A DNA stretch of 64,000 nucleotides. Origin: Volvox africanus. Its lineage: Eukaryota > Chlorophyta > Chlorophyceae > Chlamydomonadales > Volvocaceae. Of the stretch, positions 47,826 to 61,753 are shown one piece after another. The notes below the pieces were generated by a model. The model saw only the letters and a list, made by a program, of their open reading frames with translations. It had not been told where the DNA came from and did not search any database. Position numbers and translations under genes: made by a program. Each line of letters opens with the position of its first letter. The first letter of the stretch is position 1. The DNA lies in NCBI GenBank assembly GCA_030268105.1, contig BSDZ01000102.1, positions 186,001-250,000 on the forward strand. Direction: 5' to 3'.

Positions 47826-50800
47826 GTGGTCGTGGCATAAGGAGAGCTCCAGTGGGACGTTCATCAAGAGTGACAACAGCATCCAGCCAGGCTCTAAACT
47901 GCTCAGTCAATGGTATCCCATCAGGCGAGCTCAGGCGTTTATTGCGTGGGCTTCATCTCTGCATCGTGGATATGAGAGAGAGGATGGAGTGCAGATATGT
48001 TCACGTTTTGGCTTTGGGCTGGTATCATGGGTAGGATGTACACCCAAACAGCATTCGCTGCTCCGCGCAGTGAGCTGCCAGGCTTGGCAAAATGGCGGCA
48101 ATGTTCCTTGTATCGTGGCGAGTTGGATTTTAGGTCCTCCACCTCGTTTAGGCTCGCTGCCCATCGTTTCTTCGCGGATCGGACGACCCCCTTGGATTCA
48201 GACAGCGCAAGGGGAATGCAGCTTTCAAGTATGCATTAAGGGTGGGGGCTGCACGTGCCCTGCCTCCGGGCTCGCGTTGCTCTCCGGGCTCCCGGTCCAG
48301 CTGTAAACCCAATCACTATGCAGGGATTTATGGACGCTGTAAGCAGGAGTCACGGCCATCCGGTAAACTTCATCCATCGCCGCTACCTTTGCCGCGTCAT
48401 ATGTTGTGCTCGCACTGGTGGTAACTGTCCCTGCCAATCTCAATGCCACTGCTACTGCTACTGCGGCCGCTGCTGACGTGGCTGGAGCAGCGGCTGCTGC
48501 TACTGCGGCCGCATCTATAACTGACAGCAAGGAACGTGACGAAGTTCATTTTCGTATCAAGCCTTGGGGCAGGACTGGGCTGGGCTGGGCTCGTTGGGCA
48601 CCAAGCCAATTCAAATCGGTTCGTGGCTGGGTTCTACCTTTGTTGGCCTTTGTCCTGGTAAGGATGTGTACGAAGGGCGGATTGTGACGCTCGCCCGCTG
48701 GGGCACGCGACGCGCGTTTGTGTGTACGTGGATGCATATGTGTGCGTGTATGTGCTCGCAAGCCCCTGAGTGGCGCATGTGCCAGAGTGAAAGGGGAACA
48801 GGTGATGTGTTGGTGGGATGGTGGGGGTGGGGGTTAGTGGGGGTTGGTGAGGGTGGGGGGTGAGGTATAGCTTTCGTATCGCGCATTCTGTCCAGGCGCA
48901 CAAGATGCGCGTACATGACAAACATCCCCTTCCCGTTCGTTGGCGCGCGCACTTTTAATTCATGCCAGTATGTGTCACACCCGAGTGCATAAACAGGCCA
49001 CAATTCCGGCACGTAAATGGGTTTGCTGCAGCGTTGGCATATCCCGCGCGTTGAGAGCTCGTTGATAGCAAGTTAGATTGGGCGACTGGGGCCACACGCG
49101 CGCGCGGTTCTGTGCAGAGCTTGAGCCGTGCTTTGAGCCAGTCCGTGCACAGATGCCGGCTGGCTGTTGCTGTCCGTTGTGATAGCGGGCGGCAGTGGCG
49201 GTGGCCAAACCTTAGTGGAACAGCGGCAACAGCAACAGCAGCAGCAAGACCCTCGAACACATGGACTGGTCAAGGAATCCAAATATTAGGTCTGTCTGAA
49301 TGTGAAGTTTGGACTTCTCGGAGCTTTCCGGTGGTGGACTGAGTCTGGGGGCGGAAGAGGGGTCGCTGGCGAATAGCCGGGTGTGACGGGGAAGAGGAGC
49401 AGCGGACTGAAGCAGCTCGGCTTCTGTCATCTTGTCGTACGGCTACCGACTCGTTCGGTCTTCTTTCGGTCCTTTGTTGTGTCTGTCTGGCAGAGAGAGG
49501 GCCGCGTTCCGTTTTCTTTTCATCCTTTTGTTCGCCCATCACCCAACCGATGTATGTCTACTTGGTTTTATGGTCCAGTCCCGCGCGGGTGTTGGATCTT
49601 ACATGGATCTCCCGGTATGCAGCTAAACATGGTGGTCTAAACTGGGTGTTTCAATGGGAAAGGGAAGCCCGCCAGGCCTTCCCTGGGGCAAACGAGAGCT
49701 GCTGCTTCTGCAACCATTATAAGGCCCTTCCGTAGTTAAGCTGTTGCATCCGTATGTTGCACCCATATGCCTCCACGCTGCCAGCTCCGTTGTGACCTCC
49801 CCTGTGACCTCCGCTGCTGCCTCTAACCTGCCAGTTCGGGAGCTCTGCTTTCAGCTGTGAGCGGCTCCCCTTCGTTGTTCGTTGTGTGGCAGTGTTTGCA
49901 AGTGGCTCCAAGCTCGAACCTCTTACATCTGTGATGGTAGTACCAGTATGTATGGTGACGGAAATACCGAAGTACGGAAGTACCGGTGCGCATGATGGCA
50001 ACGACGACTTCCAAACGGCTGATGACTGCGTGTGAGGCAGTAAAAGGGCCTTGCTCTCTCCCTTTCTTCGCCTGCTGCCTGTCGTCTGTGTGATGGTGCA
50101 CGTGTACAGTCTTCGTAGCCCCGTCAACTCTATTCGATGCATGCACGGCTAAAGTGCATGAGAAGGGAAGGGTTCGCGCACTTGCTTATCGGAAATGTGA
50201 CGGCACTTGGTCACATCGTTTATTGCAGTTCTTGAGAGGCGGGGTACCCATCGAGGTGGCGCCTGTCTGAACACTATCCTCCTGCTTGCACATACAGTGA
50301 TCGATCAGGTACTTGGATCCTGTGCTGGTAAGGGGGGGGTCGTGGTAGTGATTGTGGTGGATGGTGATGACGCAGCTCTGCAGCGCTGCTGGCCTGGAGG
50401 TGGTTAAATGGCTGTGGTGTTGCCGTTCTCCTCCTGGCACAAAAATTCATTGGCGGAGGGTCGTATGAAAAGGGATCAGGGCTGAATGCTTGCGGCTGCT
50501 GCGCTCCGGCTCAGCTAAATTTTATCGCTACGCCTTCCGGTTCAGAGAGACGCAGCAGGGCTTCAGATATCGTCAATGCGGGGCTGTTGTAAACATAGAC
50601 GTTAGGTGTAGATGTCTTGGGTGAGTTTGGCTCCTGCAAACCTTTTTTTACTCTTTCTACTCGTGAGCAGTCCGTCTCTAGTGCCTCTCCCAAGAACCTT
50701 AACTCCTTGTTGCGAAGAGAGCCAAGATGAATTCTGTAGTCTGGGTTCTTTGGTTAAGATGTACTAGAATTCTCCTGACACGTTTAATGTTATTCTGTAA

Positions 50801-53800
50801 CGGCGTAACTCACAACAGGTAACGCCTTTTCTAGCAAGTCCTAAGAAAGTGCTCTCGATCGGAGGGTCGATTCGTCGGTAACGACCTTTGCTTAGTCTTA
50901 GACTCCTAATCTTATCTTACGATATTAGCGATAATTGTTGTTATCTAAGTGCTTTAACGAACGCTGTAAAGGGCGCTGCAACAGGGGACTTCACCTCACC
51001 AACGAATGACGTCTATCTGGGGCGGGGGACAGCTGATGCCGGTTTCTGTGATCTTAGGGAATGACCACACAACGAGGGGCCGGGCGCTTTGCTGACTTTA
51101 ACACGACTCTTATTGTTTACAACGGAATTCGTGAACGCATACTTTTGCATTTCCCGCGCAAGGATTGGGGCCGCAGCGAAGAAAAGAGGAGAAGGACATC
51201 TAGCAGTAGGTCGCACACATACATATGTGAGCAGCAGGCTCGAAGCAGACGGAGCTCATTTAGATAGTCATCTTGCTTGCTTTGAGCACCTGAGCGGTAG
51301 TGCATTACACGATAGTGGGCATCGGAATGGAACGGTATGACCAGCAAAGCCTATACAGTCCACTGTACATACTGATATACATTTGAGGACAAATCCTGCA
51401 GGTTGTGAGTTTCGTCATTCGTTGTATGTGGGATTGGTTTGATGTTGTCATCCCGGGACGTGCGCTTTTGATCACTTCCTGGATTCAAAGTTGATATCCT
51501 TATCACATTTTATGCCGACGCTAACCTGGAGGTAACTTCCTCACCGGGCTTGTGCAATTCTCCTGTGTCTTAAATTGTTCCTGCGTTATGTATTCGGGCA
51601 TACTGCTTGCTGGCTACGTGCGCAACCTGATTTGCTCTGAAACGTTATTCTTTCTCTTGATGAACGTAATTACTAAGGAGGAGGTTTATTCCCGTTGACA
51701 GGACCTATACAGCGGATCGACCGTGTTATTATTACAGACAAACAGATGGAGCAGCGGGCATAGGTAGGACCAAGACCTGCGGGCTCAACGCCGCTAAACG
51801 ATACAGCAAGTATTCGCGCTAAGCCCTCGCTCAACTGCAGTTGAGGAAGCGTCACAATTGAGTTTACGTACTGGCTGGAAGCCCACAAAATACATACATC
51901 TTTCAATAGATTTATTAGTAAAAAAACATACCCCATGACACAGAAACATTTCAAACAAAAGCATGGATTCCGAGCTCTCAAACGCTCTCAAACTAAAACC
52001 CTAAATGTAAGCTGGCGCTCGCTCGCAGCAGGGCCAGGGAAGACAAGCTACATCATATTAACATCAAAATACAACAGTACCTGGTAACATGACAAGAACG
52101 ATAGGGCGCATACGGTTTTAAGCCGCCGCGTGAAAAGCGCTTTTCGCGCCAACCTTGGATTCAAGTCCGGAGGCGTACTTCCTCGCAAGCAAGCATACGA
52201 TAATCATTCTTCAGAAAATCGGAGGAAATAAATAAATGAGACCCAAAGTGGCAGGTGATCTCCTGCATTTGAGGTCCCGCGCGCGCTCCCAGCCAACAGC
52301 AAACCGTCAGATAGATAGCTAAACTATTCCTAGCTACCAGCAAGCTGCGGCGCTTCGGAGTAAATAGCGGACCTCCAGAAAGCAAGCATTATGAACAAAG
52401 CAACATTGTCGCTGCCATCAACATGTTTACAGCAACACCAAACTTTCATTTCGTCCGCCCTTACGTGCAGTCCACGCTTGGACCCCAAACCTACGTCGGA
52501 CATACACATCTGTGTTCCTCTTAAAGGCTGACTTACGAGTCCTACGTAATTTCCAAACCAACCCGCGCCAGATTGATATTTGGGATAACCCAGCTGTGTC
52601 TTTTGACCGAAGGCTGCCTCCTGATAAACCTGTCTGCCCACGCAGATCACCTTTATGCTGAAGTACGGGAGCCCCTAACCATCTATCACAAGTGGTCGAA
52701 TTTGACTTAATCGAACACACGGAATTCCACGCGTCGCGTTGCACGCCCTGGAAGCCGTACAGGAAATGCCAAACCCAAATGAAACGACGCTTCCGCCTTT
52801 CTAAGACAACATCGTTAGGACAACTGCTGCAGTGCGAAGACACTATCTTGTGCTTGGGAAGATAGAACCTCGGACGATATGGGCACTTGGAGAAGACAGA
52901 AGCATCCCCACCGCGCATCTCAAATTCAAGTATCCAGAACCTATTTCTCACGAACTCCTCCTTAGCCAGGAGCCCTGCTGTATCTCTGTCCAACTAAATA
53001 TCGATCTACGCGCCCACGAACACATGTCCCTACCAATACCAAGACCGATATGCGCAACTCGTTGCTGCTTTGATATAAAGAGATACATGCCTACGTATAC
53101 ACAAACAGAAAAGGCATTCACACGCCCCTAATGGACTCAAGACTCAAGTCTCAAGCAGAAGATACACATACACATGCTGGCTAGTTGTCGGCCCACCTGA
53201 CATGGGCATTCCATCCTAGCTATCCGTGTCAGGGCCACCACGCATACACCAGCAGCTCCCTGAGGCCTTCGCCTTCTTCATCGATCAATCACGCGACAGA
53301 CATTCAGATAGGCCAACGAGAATACATAACAGCAGGAGGTGCACACGCACGGCGCCGCATGAGCCCCTTGTGTGTGCAATTCCACGCATTATGCGGCCTA
53401 AGGGTGCTCATTTTGCGCTAGCTAATAAAAACACAGACGACAATATTACCGCCGACTGCTTTCCCTTCACCCTCATTCCTCAACCCACCAACGTGTGGAG
53501 GATTGCTACGGATAATAAGGTACGTGCGGAAACCGAAATCAGGTGCACTCCTGCGTCCACGCAGTGCCCAAGAAGAAGCGAAATGGGTGTCGTGATGGAA
53601 GGGCGGCGCCTTCGCGTGTGCGCATGCAATACGCAGGAACAATAACGTTCCATACATATATACACATGCATCGAGCTGCTGGCCACCTCCCATATGTTTG
53701 AGGCCCAAGTAAGGCGTACGGAGCCGAAATCCGGATCTTCCTTCCGGCCCCTTCTCGGGGTCCTCCTTCCGTGCGCTAACTGCGCCGCGCCATTGTAGCG

Positions 53801-54815
53801 GCATCCTGGTACATACTGCCGTACAATCCGTTCTGGATTCATTATTGCGGACGCAATTAATAATACTCAGCGCCCGCCGTGCGTATATGCGTCCAACATC
53901 CATCCCATCTCGGTGATAGAACTCTTCTCCCCAAAAGTCGCGATTTGCTTTCCATGACACCGTTTTGCATGTCCAGGTGGTTGCCAGGCTTGCCGCCCTC
54001 CGAGCGAAAGACCCAGACGCACGAATTGCAACAAAACATGGATGTCCCATTCAAACTCAGAAACACGATGACAGACAGACAGACAGACAGGCAGAGAAAA
54101 AGAAATAGAAGCATTTAGCGACCCAAACAGAGAATGAAGGCCTCCCCGCTGCAGCCGTACTATAATTCCCTAACCAAGCAAACCACCGCACCCGGGGAAC
54201 ACTCCCCCAAAACTTCTCCACCCGCCGTACCTCCCCCCGGGCCCCATATACACACAGATACACACACATCATGCATGTATGCTGCATTGAGGAGGTTTCT
54301 TCGGCAGCTTATGTGGCCTTCCCGTTACGATAGGATAGCTTGCCTTCTTTTGCCATTCCTATGGTCGCCCGGTACGATGGTGTACGCATCGATTCATCTA
54401 CGACACAAACTTCAAACAATCGCGAGTTGCTTTTAATAAAACAAACGCATTCCAACAACCCAATCCAACAACCGACATCCACACATACGGCTTTTCGGTG
54501 CAGCACATCATCACCCCCTGCCCATATGCACAGGCCGTCTCGCGGACACTATCTATATACTACAAAAGAACACCAACACACAGATGGATGCGTCCAGAGA
54601 TGCAAAGAGAGCGCATGCGCAATAAAATCACAAGAACTTCGTTGCGCGAGCTTTTAAAGCAGCAGTTAGTCGTTAGCCGTTGACAAATCGCCATATGTGT
54701 TCCGCGTACATATTTCCCGCGACCTGATTTGCACCTGCGCTGTTAAACTGCGGCTGTTACCTCAAAACACTGTTACCTCACCGGTAGCGGCAGCGGGGTG
54801 TGACCCATATCGTTA
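47826..54815. other. Gene-poor region, nothing recognised
   Basis: Seven kilobases with only overlapping ORFs on both strands, none showing a known domain or exon series with consistent phases. An Ala-rich low-complexity stretch lies at 48400-48520. A 188-codon minus ORF (52427-52993) has no recognisable motifs. A palindrome GAAAAGCGCTTTTC is near 52131-52144. Base composition drifts lower in GC than the genes. Old transposon debris or long untranslated sequence is possible. Confidence 0.4.
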
Positions 54816-55500
54816 ATGATGGCGGCGTTTCACGTCCGATTCATACGAGCGACACATCGAATGACAGATAGAGGAGCCTGTGGCAACGCTGGAGCTCTTC
54901 ATCACGCGGGTCGGCGGTACGGCATCGCACATGCGGGGCCGCTGGCCTCTCCAACCAGAAATGGGGAAGGAGGGGCCACCTTTAACGAGGACCATTTCCA
55001 AGAAGACATGAAAGCCACAATCTTGACCGCCACCTCGCGGGCCTTAACCCATCGCCACTGTCGTACCACAGTGACCCCCACGGGGCGTGACGCCCTTGAA
55101 AAAGCAGCACGGCACGAGACGGTCAACCAACTTAAACTGCTACCGGTCAAACTAACCAGATGGGTTAATATCTGCCTTCACCTGGACCCCTATGCAGCTG
55201 CTGAAACAGCTGGAGGAGTCCTCCTGGTGCAAGCGGGTGTCAAAGTGGACCCCGCATCAGGAATGGGGACCAAAAACAGACCAGGAAAGGTGTAGGGCCT
55301 TCTGCCCTCCTGATGGTACACAAGGGCCCTGTGTGAACAGTTGTGTGGAGTATTTCCCAACAACCAACCGCTAACCAACTATGTGTCAGGTCCTCCAATT
55401 GTCAGCTAAGCCAAATGCAGCTAAGTTGGCGCGATGCCGTTGTCGTAGCTGTTTGGACTTGCTTGATGCTTGTGTTGCATGTGCCCGTAAGTACGGCATG
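54816..55500 (+). other. Exon-like open segments of an unrecognised plus-strand gene (tentative)
   Basis: Several short frames end or start at good splice-like sites. One around 54880-55010 reads VATLELFITRVGGTASHMRG. One begins after TATGCAG at about 55196 (LLKQLEESSWCKRVSKWTPH) and ends at AG/GTGTAG. A hydrophobic one before a strong GTAAGT donor at about 55489 reads DAVVVAVWTCLMLVLHVP. Their phases do not join cleanly, and I recognise no family. Confidence 0.25.
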
Positions 55501-58500
55501 CAGAAAGATACGGATCACTGTGCCGTGGGAGCCTTCTGCGCGGCGGCTGGCTCGAGCCTCACCCTTAGCCACAAAGGCATAACGATCCTGCGACATTCTG
55601 TGGTAGGTATTCCGCTGCAAGGACATGCAACCGCCAACAAATTAACAACCAACAACCAACCAACCGAAGCCGACCGATCCGATCGTTGAGACGACTGTCT
55701 GAACCTTCCCCAACGTCCGTACAGCCAAAATGGTATGCGTCTTAAATGCGCTTCGCTTTAACTCGAGACCCCAACGATTCTTAAAATCGATTTACGTGGT
55801 CGTACCGACACCGACTGCTCGTACAGGCCGTACACGGGGGATGTTTGGGATTATGTTGGAAGGCCTCTGCGTGAAGAAGACCCGCGGAGGCAATCAAAAT
55901 AATGGCCCTTTAGCTTCCTCCTGAGCTTCATGTAAATGTCCTTCCACAATCGCTCGTATGGCGCAGAGATCGACATTTTCACATTCCTCGCTCCTCGCTA
56001 TCCGAGCTTTAAGCATTTTACGCCGTTTTTTATCAACCCCCAACCGACATAACTAAACCATAAAAAAGCCATGTTTTCATATTTTAATGTTCCATAAGTG
56101 AATGTGGCCTTGGCATACACATGTTTGCGCGCAGATTCAACGGCCCGACGGCAAGAAACGACAAACACGACCAACGGCCAACTGAAAACAGCCCACTACC
56201 AAAGACGCTTTTGAGTTTTGACAAGCGGCTTTCGGTGTCCTGACTTCATAATCACGTTTTCCCAATTTTATTAGAGCGCCGCATTATGTTAAGCTCCTGG
56301 CGCTGACTCAGCGCGAGCTTTCACATATACGCGCCCACGTAAAGGAGCAAGAGCTAGTTTTTTTATATTTTCTGGAAGGGCTTTTGCCACAGAATTCTCC
56401 ATATTCACAGCGTAGATTCACTCATGCGCCATGAACCCTATCTGCCGACATCGTGTAGTCCGCTCGCTTGTGCAGCAATTCAACGCCACCAACCCCAGCG
56501 CCAACCTAGTAACGTCGTACAAACACAAGTTCAAAAATTCAAAATCCAATCGCCAATCATTCACCAAAAGCAATCGCCAAATGCCGCCCAACGTCGCCAG
56601 GACAGCAGCTGACGCCGACACCGACGCCAACGCCGACGCCGACGTCCCCACTGCTCCTGCGGCTGCTGCGGCTGCTGCGAAATGAAGCTCAACAAGCAAG
56701 CCATACCGTCATATACGCAAAGCATAAACAGGTCACCAAAACATCTCCACAGCCATGCAAATGGGAAAGCACTGCCAACCGACTTGGCGAGCGAGCAAAA
56801 ACCCTAATGATGGACTCAGAACAGGCCGACTTAAACCGCCAGAGCTATCACGGGGGATATCGGGGTCGCCGCAGCAGCAGCACGTGTAAAACAGCAGGAG
56901 GTACGGGCAACGAATGTGCGGCACCGACTTGGATCCGCGCGGGGACTAACCAACACACACATCACCAAGACTCCGTACACATCACCCGCATGTCATGTAC
57001 GACACATGCGTGAGGAGGGGAGCTGAGCCGCGGCTTGCCTACCTCTCTGGCAGGGATTCTCGGAACCGTTTGTCCCATCTGTGCACATCCGTAGCTCCCG
57101 CTCTGGTATCCGAAGGGTTGCTCGCAGCTGCTGCCGGTCACTCGTGTTTGCCAAACATGCTTTCACCACAGCCACTCTGCCTGACGGCGCCACCTCCAGT
57201 GCAAGGTGATGATGATGGCGCTCCACCATCATCAGCCGCCGCCACCATTGTCTCTTGCCACCGTTGACAGCACTGCAGCAGCTTCTGCCGCCACAGCCGC
57301 CATCCGCACCTCTCATACGCGGTACCCGATGGGTCCCTCTGCCGAGGACATGGGAGGCGCAATAAATGGACTACATGCAAGGGGAGCTAGCCTCCTTCCT
57401 CCAAAATCATAACACTTAAAACCACACCCGCGTGCATGCCGGCCGTGCGGCGCGTGCGATGCCGCGCTGCAGCTGCTCCTGTACGGCTCCTGTACGGCTG
57501 GTTGCCATGGTTTCAGAACCCTACCATTCAACAGCCCTAATTTAAGACCTCTTTGCCAACCCGTCATATGCCAAAAGAGATATTGCAGTTAGCGAGTCCT
57601 GAAGGGCGGGTCCTGACTGACCGCCTGGCGTTGCACAACGAGAGGTCGGACAACAACCTTAGCAATGGTACTGACCTTTCCAGCCATCCCCAAGAGCGGG
57701 CGCAGGCTGGCAGGTAAAAAATGTCTCAGTGAGAATCACAGGTACTGCCGCATGAGGCGGGCGCCCGCTCATGAGGCGGGCGGTGTGGATGTGGATGTGA
57801 GTGGCACCTCAACCCCGCTTCACCCAACAACCGCATCACGTAGAAAACCACGATACGATTCACATCGCATACCATTGCACCGCATGGCAAAGCAGAGTGG
57901 CATCACGCCACGTGCTTGCAGGTTAAATCGAACGTACGACAGTATTGAACGCACGCGAACGCTCGTTCTCGATACCGGGGGGGGGGGTACGATATACATT
58001 AATTGAACGAACATCCATTGGTGTGTCAGGGCCCACATGCAAGAGGCTCAATCTGATCTGACTCGATCCAGTTCGACTGATCAGGCCAACAGCACAAGGA
58101 ATCAGTCCCATGGGTCACGGAAGGAACCGGCGAACACCGGACACAGTTAGTTTAGGGGTAAGGGTTCTGGGTCGACAGCGGAGAGTGCGCCGACAGGGTG
58201 GCAGGGGATCAATACCAGCACCGGAACCGGGCAAGGCAGGGAACTAGCGGGGATGATCGACCCATGGGTCTCAACCCCCGACGCCCCTTCGCTGAGCGCT
58301 CCGGCTGCAGCAATGGCTGCTGGAAAGCGATCCGCAGCCCCTCACGAGTTCGGAAATCAAGGTTATAAAAATGTATGGATCATCAACAAGCCGTTATAAC
58401 TGTTATGTATGCGCGCTCCTCCAGGAGCACTTCCAGGTGCGTCAGCCCACGCTAAGCTCGCCCGTCTGCAGAATCTACCATCCATGGGCAACGCCCATAT

Positions 58501-58980
58501 CGACGCTTACCGAGTATATCGTACCACTCACCATCACCGCCGCAACCGCCGCAACCGCCATAACTACCATAACTGTCACCATGATAGCCGACCACCACCG
58601 TCACCTTCACCTCCACCACCACGCTGCTGGTAATGTTGCCCGGGCATGCACATTGGAACCGTAATCATAGTAACAGTTATCGTATGGGTAGTATAAGTAG
58701 TTGTACTTGTAGCAGTAGCAGCAACTGCCGTGTCTACATTCAGTTGCCGTAGCAGGGAGGCCTGATAGATAGAGCCATGTCGTGCTGCCGTTCTCCCACC
58801 TGGATGGCCAAGCAAGCCTCCGTGCTGAAGGGCCCTATGATGACACAAACCGCACCTGATCCACAGCTCCAAGAACACGAGCACAAGTCGGAGTAAGGGC
58901 CTTATGTGGACGTCAAGGGGGCTGTGGCAGCAGTAGCAGCTGTGGACTGCTGTTGCTGCTACTGCCTTGCGCAGAGTCCC
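55501..58980. other. No gene recognised
   Basis: Contains Ala/Asp-rich low complexity (56590-56690), a G11 run at about 57979-57989 and His/Thr-rich low complexity (58520-58630). Short ORFs on both strands overlap without domain similarity. Confidence 0.4.
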
Positions 58981-61722
58981 CTACGCAGGTTCCCCTGCCA
59001 CTGCCTGAGCCCCACCAAGCAACGCCGAAATCACGTCTGCGTGGCGCCTGAGAATTGCCTCAGGCAGCCACACGGGGGGCTGCTCGTCATCGCCTTGCGA
59101 GCTGCGCCGTACAACCCACCACATGGCGCTGCCGTACAGGTATTCGAGCATTTCAAAGCACGGACGTAACCCGGGTGCCAGGATCTCCTCCTCCACGCCC
59201 GCCGCCGCAGCGAGCGCAGACACTATAGGTCGCGCCCCGTCCGCCCCCGCTGTCACAGCGGCCGCCGCCGCCGCCGCCGCGGCTGCCTCGCCGCTTCCGA
59301 TGGCAACGGGGGCGGCCGGAACGTCCATCATACTGTCCGCCGTCAGTACGGCGCCCGTGTCAACGGCATTGCTGCCGCCAGGCTGCAGCGCCGACAGCAG
59401 CCACAAGGCCATTGCGAAGCAAGCGACGGCGACAGTGCTGACCTGGAAACGCTGCAACTCGCTACAAGAAAGCGTCAGCTCCTGTGGTACGGCAATCAGT
59501 TGGTGGCTGGTTATTGGTTGCAACGACCGTAATTGTAAAGACAAACTGTTCAAAGCTTCCGACCGTGAAGAGAAAAGATTACGGGCAAGGTGTCCCTGCA
59601 TACGCCATCTTGTTCTCAATTAGACAATGTCTACGGGATATAGATACCCAGTGGTGATATCTCGACCCAACCCGCACCCCGCTGCATTAGCGAATGGTAC
59701 GGCGGGGTGGCGGAATGCGTACGGCACCTCGTGCTGGATGCATGGTGGCACAGTAAGCAGCGTGGAATTACAGGTGGTTACAATAGGTACAAAAGGCCGC
59801 CCGACATATGCCGTACACACTAACAGTGTGCCGTACCGTGAGGAACACCGCGATGGCCTTGAGCGCCGCCGCGACATTCAAGTTGGATGTTGATGACGGT
59901 ACGGCACACTGACGAGCGACGGACGGGTCAGTCTCAACGCAGTGTAGCAAGTGTTGTAGAATGCCGTACTTGGTGGGCTGAAATGTGCGCCAGCTTAGAG
60001 TCTCCAACAACAGCCCCTCCATTCGGGCAAAGTCCGCCTCCTGGAGCGCGTAAGGGAGGACGGAGGGAAGGGGTGGGTTACGCAAAGACGCAACCATCTA
60101 AACTGAACAAATTAAAACTACGTAAATCTGTAAATCTACCCTGAAAAAATCTAATTTTATATTCATTATATATATGCTATTTTTGTCTTACATTACTAGG
60201 GGTTTACAAGGTTGGGGCCTTCGTGACTTGGGTTAGTTGTCCCAACGTCAACCACCCTCAAGTCCAGTACGGCACAAGTAATTTCAGTACGGCACCGTGG
60301 ATTTGGTGTTAATGTAGTACATTATACCTTTCATGATTTTTAAGAGCTTATTTCGGTGGACACTGCCTCTTTCGCCTCGAATTTCGCCTAGCAGTGCCCG
60401 TATATCGATCCGAGTACATGCCCGTGACGACGTCATATCAGCAAACAAAACTCCCGCAGTCACTGGAAGCACTAGAGCTTGCTGGGGGTATGGTGGGATT
60501 GGAGACGTCAGCTTTGATTTCATTTTTTTACTTCAGCTTCCCCTTGGACCCCATCGATTAGGTATCGATATGCCGCAGGCGGTGACACGCCAGCAGTTTC
60601 TCTCCCCTCAATGTCAATGTTAATGTTATAGGGCGTGTGAGCCACACAGCCTGCATGTGACCGTGCAGACCATTGAAAAACACGCGTTTGTGTGTTTCGT
60701 GCCATCCGCAGTGTGTATGGCCGGTACGTACGGGAACTGCACAAGCAAAGTACGCGACCTTATCATCCCTATCTTTGCACACCTACTCAACATCCACCGG
60801 CGAGGATGCAGAGCAACCCTCTCCATCCCCCACATACACCAACCACACCCGCTATCTTACGGCTCGGTCATCTGCTCGAAATATCCTGCAATGTGTTTGA
60901 CAGGGTACGGCACTCTCCGGCTGTCTCACTCTTGTTTTGTCTCACCCTGTCGTCACTGAGAGCCGCAAAGTAATAAGGCCTCTCTGAAAGGATCGATGCT
61001 GAGAAGGTGCTTCTTGCATGCACCTTTATATGTGTCGTGTAAGCAAACAAGCGTGCGTCTGCCGTACACGTGCGACTACTACGTAAAAAAACACCCTGAC
61101 ATGAGTCCGACCTGGTACAGAAGGATGCCCCTGGAGCGATCCATGGCCAAGCTCGCCCAGTCCTGTACGGTAAAGCGGTGGTCCATATCTTCCGTACGTG
61201 CAGCGACTGATAAACAGGTGAGTCCCAGCAGCTGCATCATGCTGTGGGGGGGCGGCCGGACCTGCGGTGAGGGAGGAGCGAAATCATTACACATAAGGCC
61301 CTCTCCACCCAAGCACGAGCGAGGGTTATCATGCATGACAAGCAAGGCGCAATCAGAAGGCCGCAATGATGACACCAGGCGTCTTCGACGTTAACGACGA
61401 CGGCAAAGTGACGCTCTAAACTTGCGGAAAATAAAACACAGTAACATTAGATGATCCTATAATGAAAATCATACAAACGTAGTTTTTTTTATCTCTCAAA
61501 TAATGAGACGATGAAAACCAGCGGGCGGCGTGAAGATGAACATGAAAACAGGAATACGGCATCGTTTACCGTCGCCCGTACCTGGCTCGCCATGTAACAA
61601 TCTAAAAGCTCCACTGCAAGAGAGAGTGTTGCTGAAGAAAGCCGTAATGCTGCCGCGACCTCTGCCATCCAGCCAACGACGACCGACCGAACGTGCAGCT
61701 GCTGTTGTCGGTCCTGAAGTTC

Positions 61723-61753
<31 letters not shown>

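Noticed and set aside
48955..49260. Paired Cys motifs in a minus frame as a zinc-binding protein
   Set aside because: The CxxC pairs fall in different overlapping frames and no coherent domain or exon set emerges.
52427..52993. 188-codon minus-strand ORF as a gene
   Set aside because: No motif, repeat or exon context supports it; composition is like the surrounding non-coding sequence.
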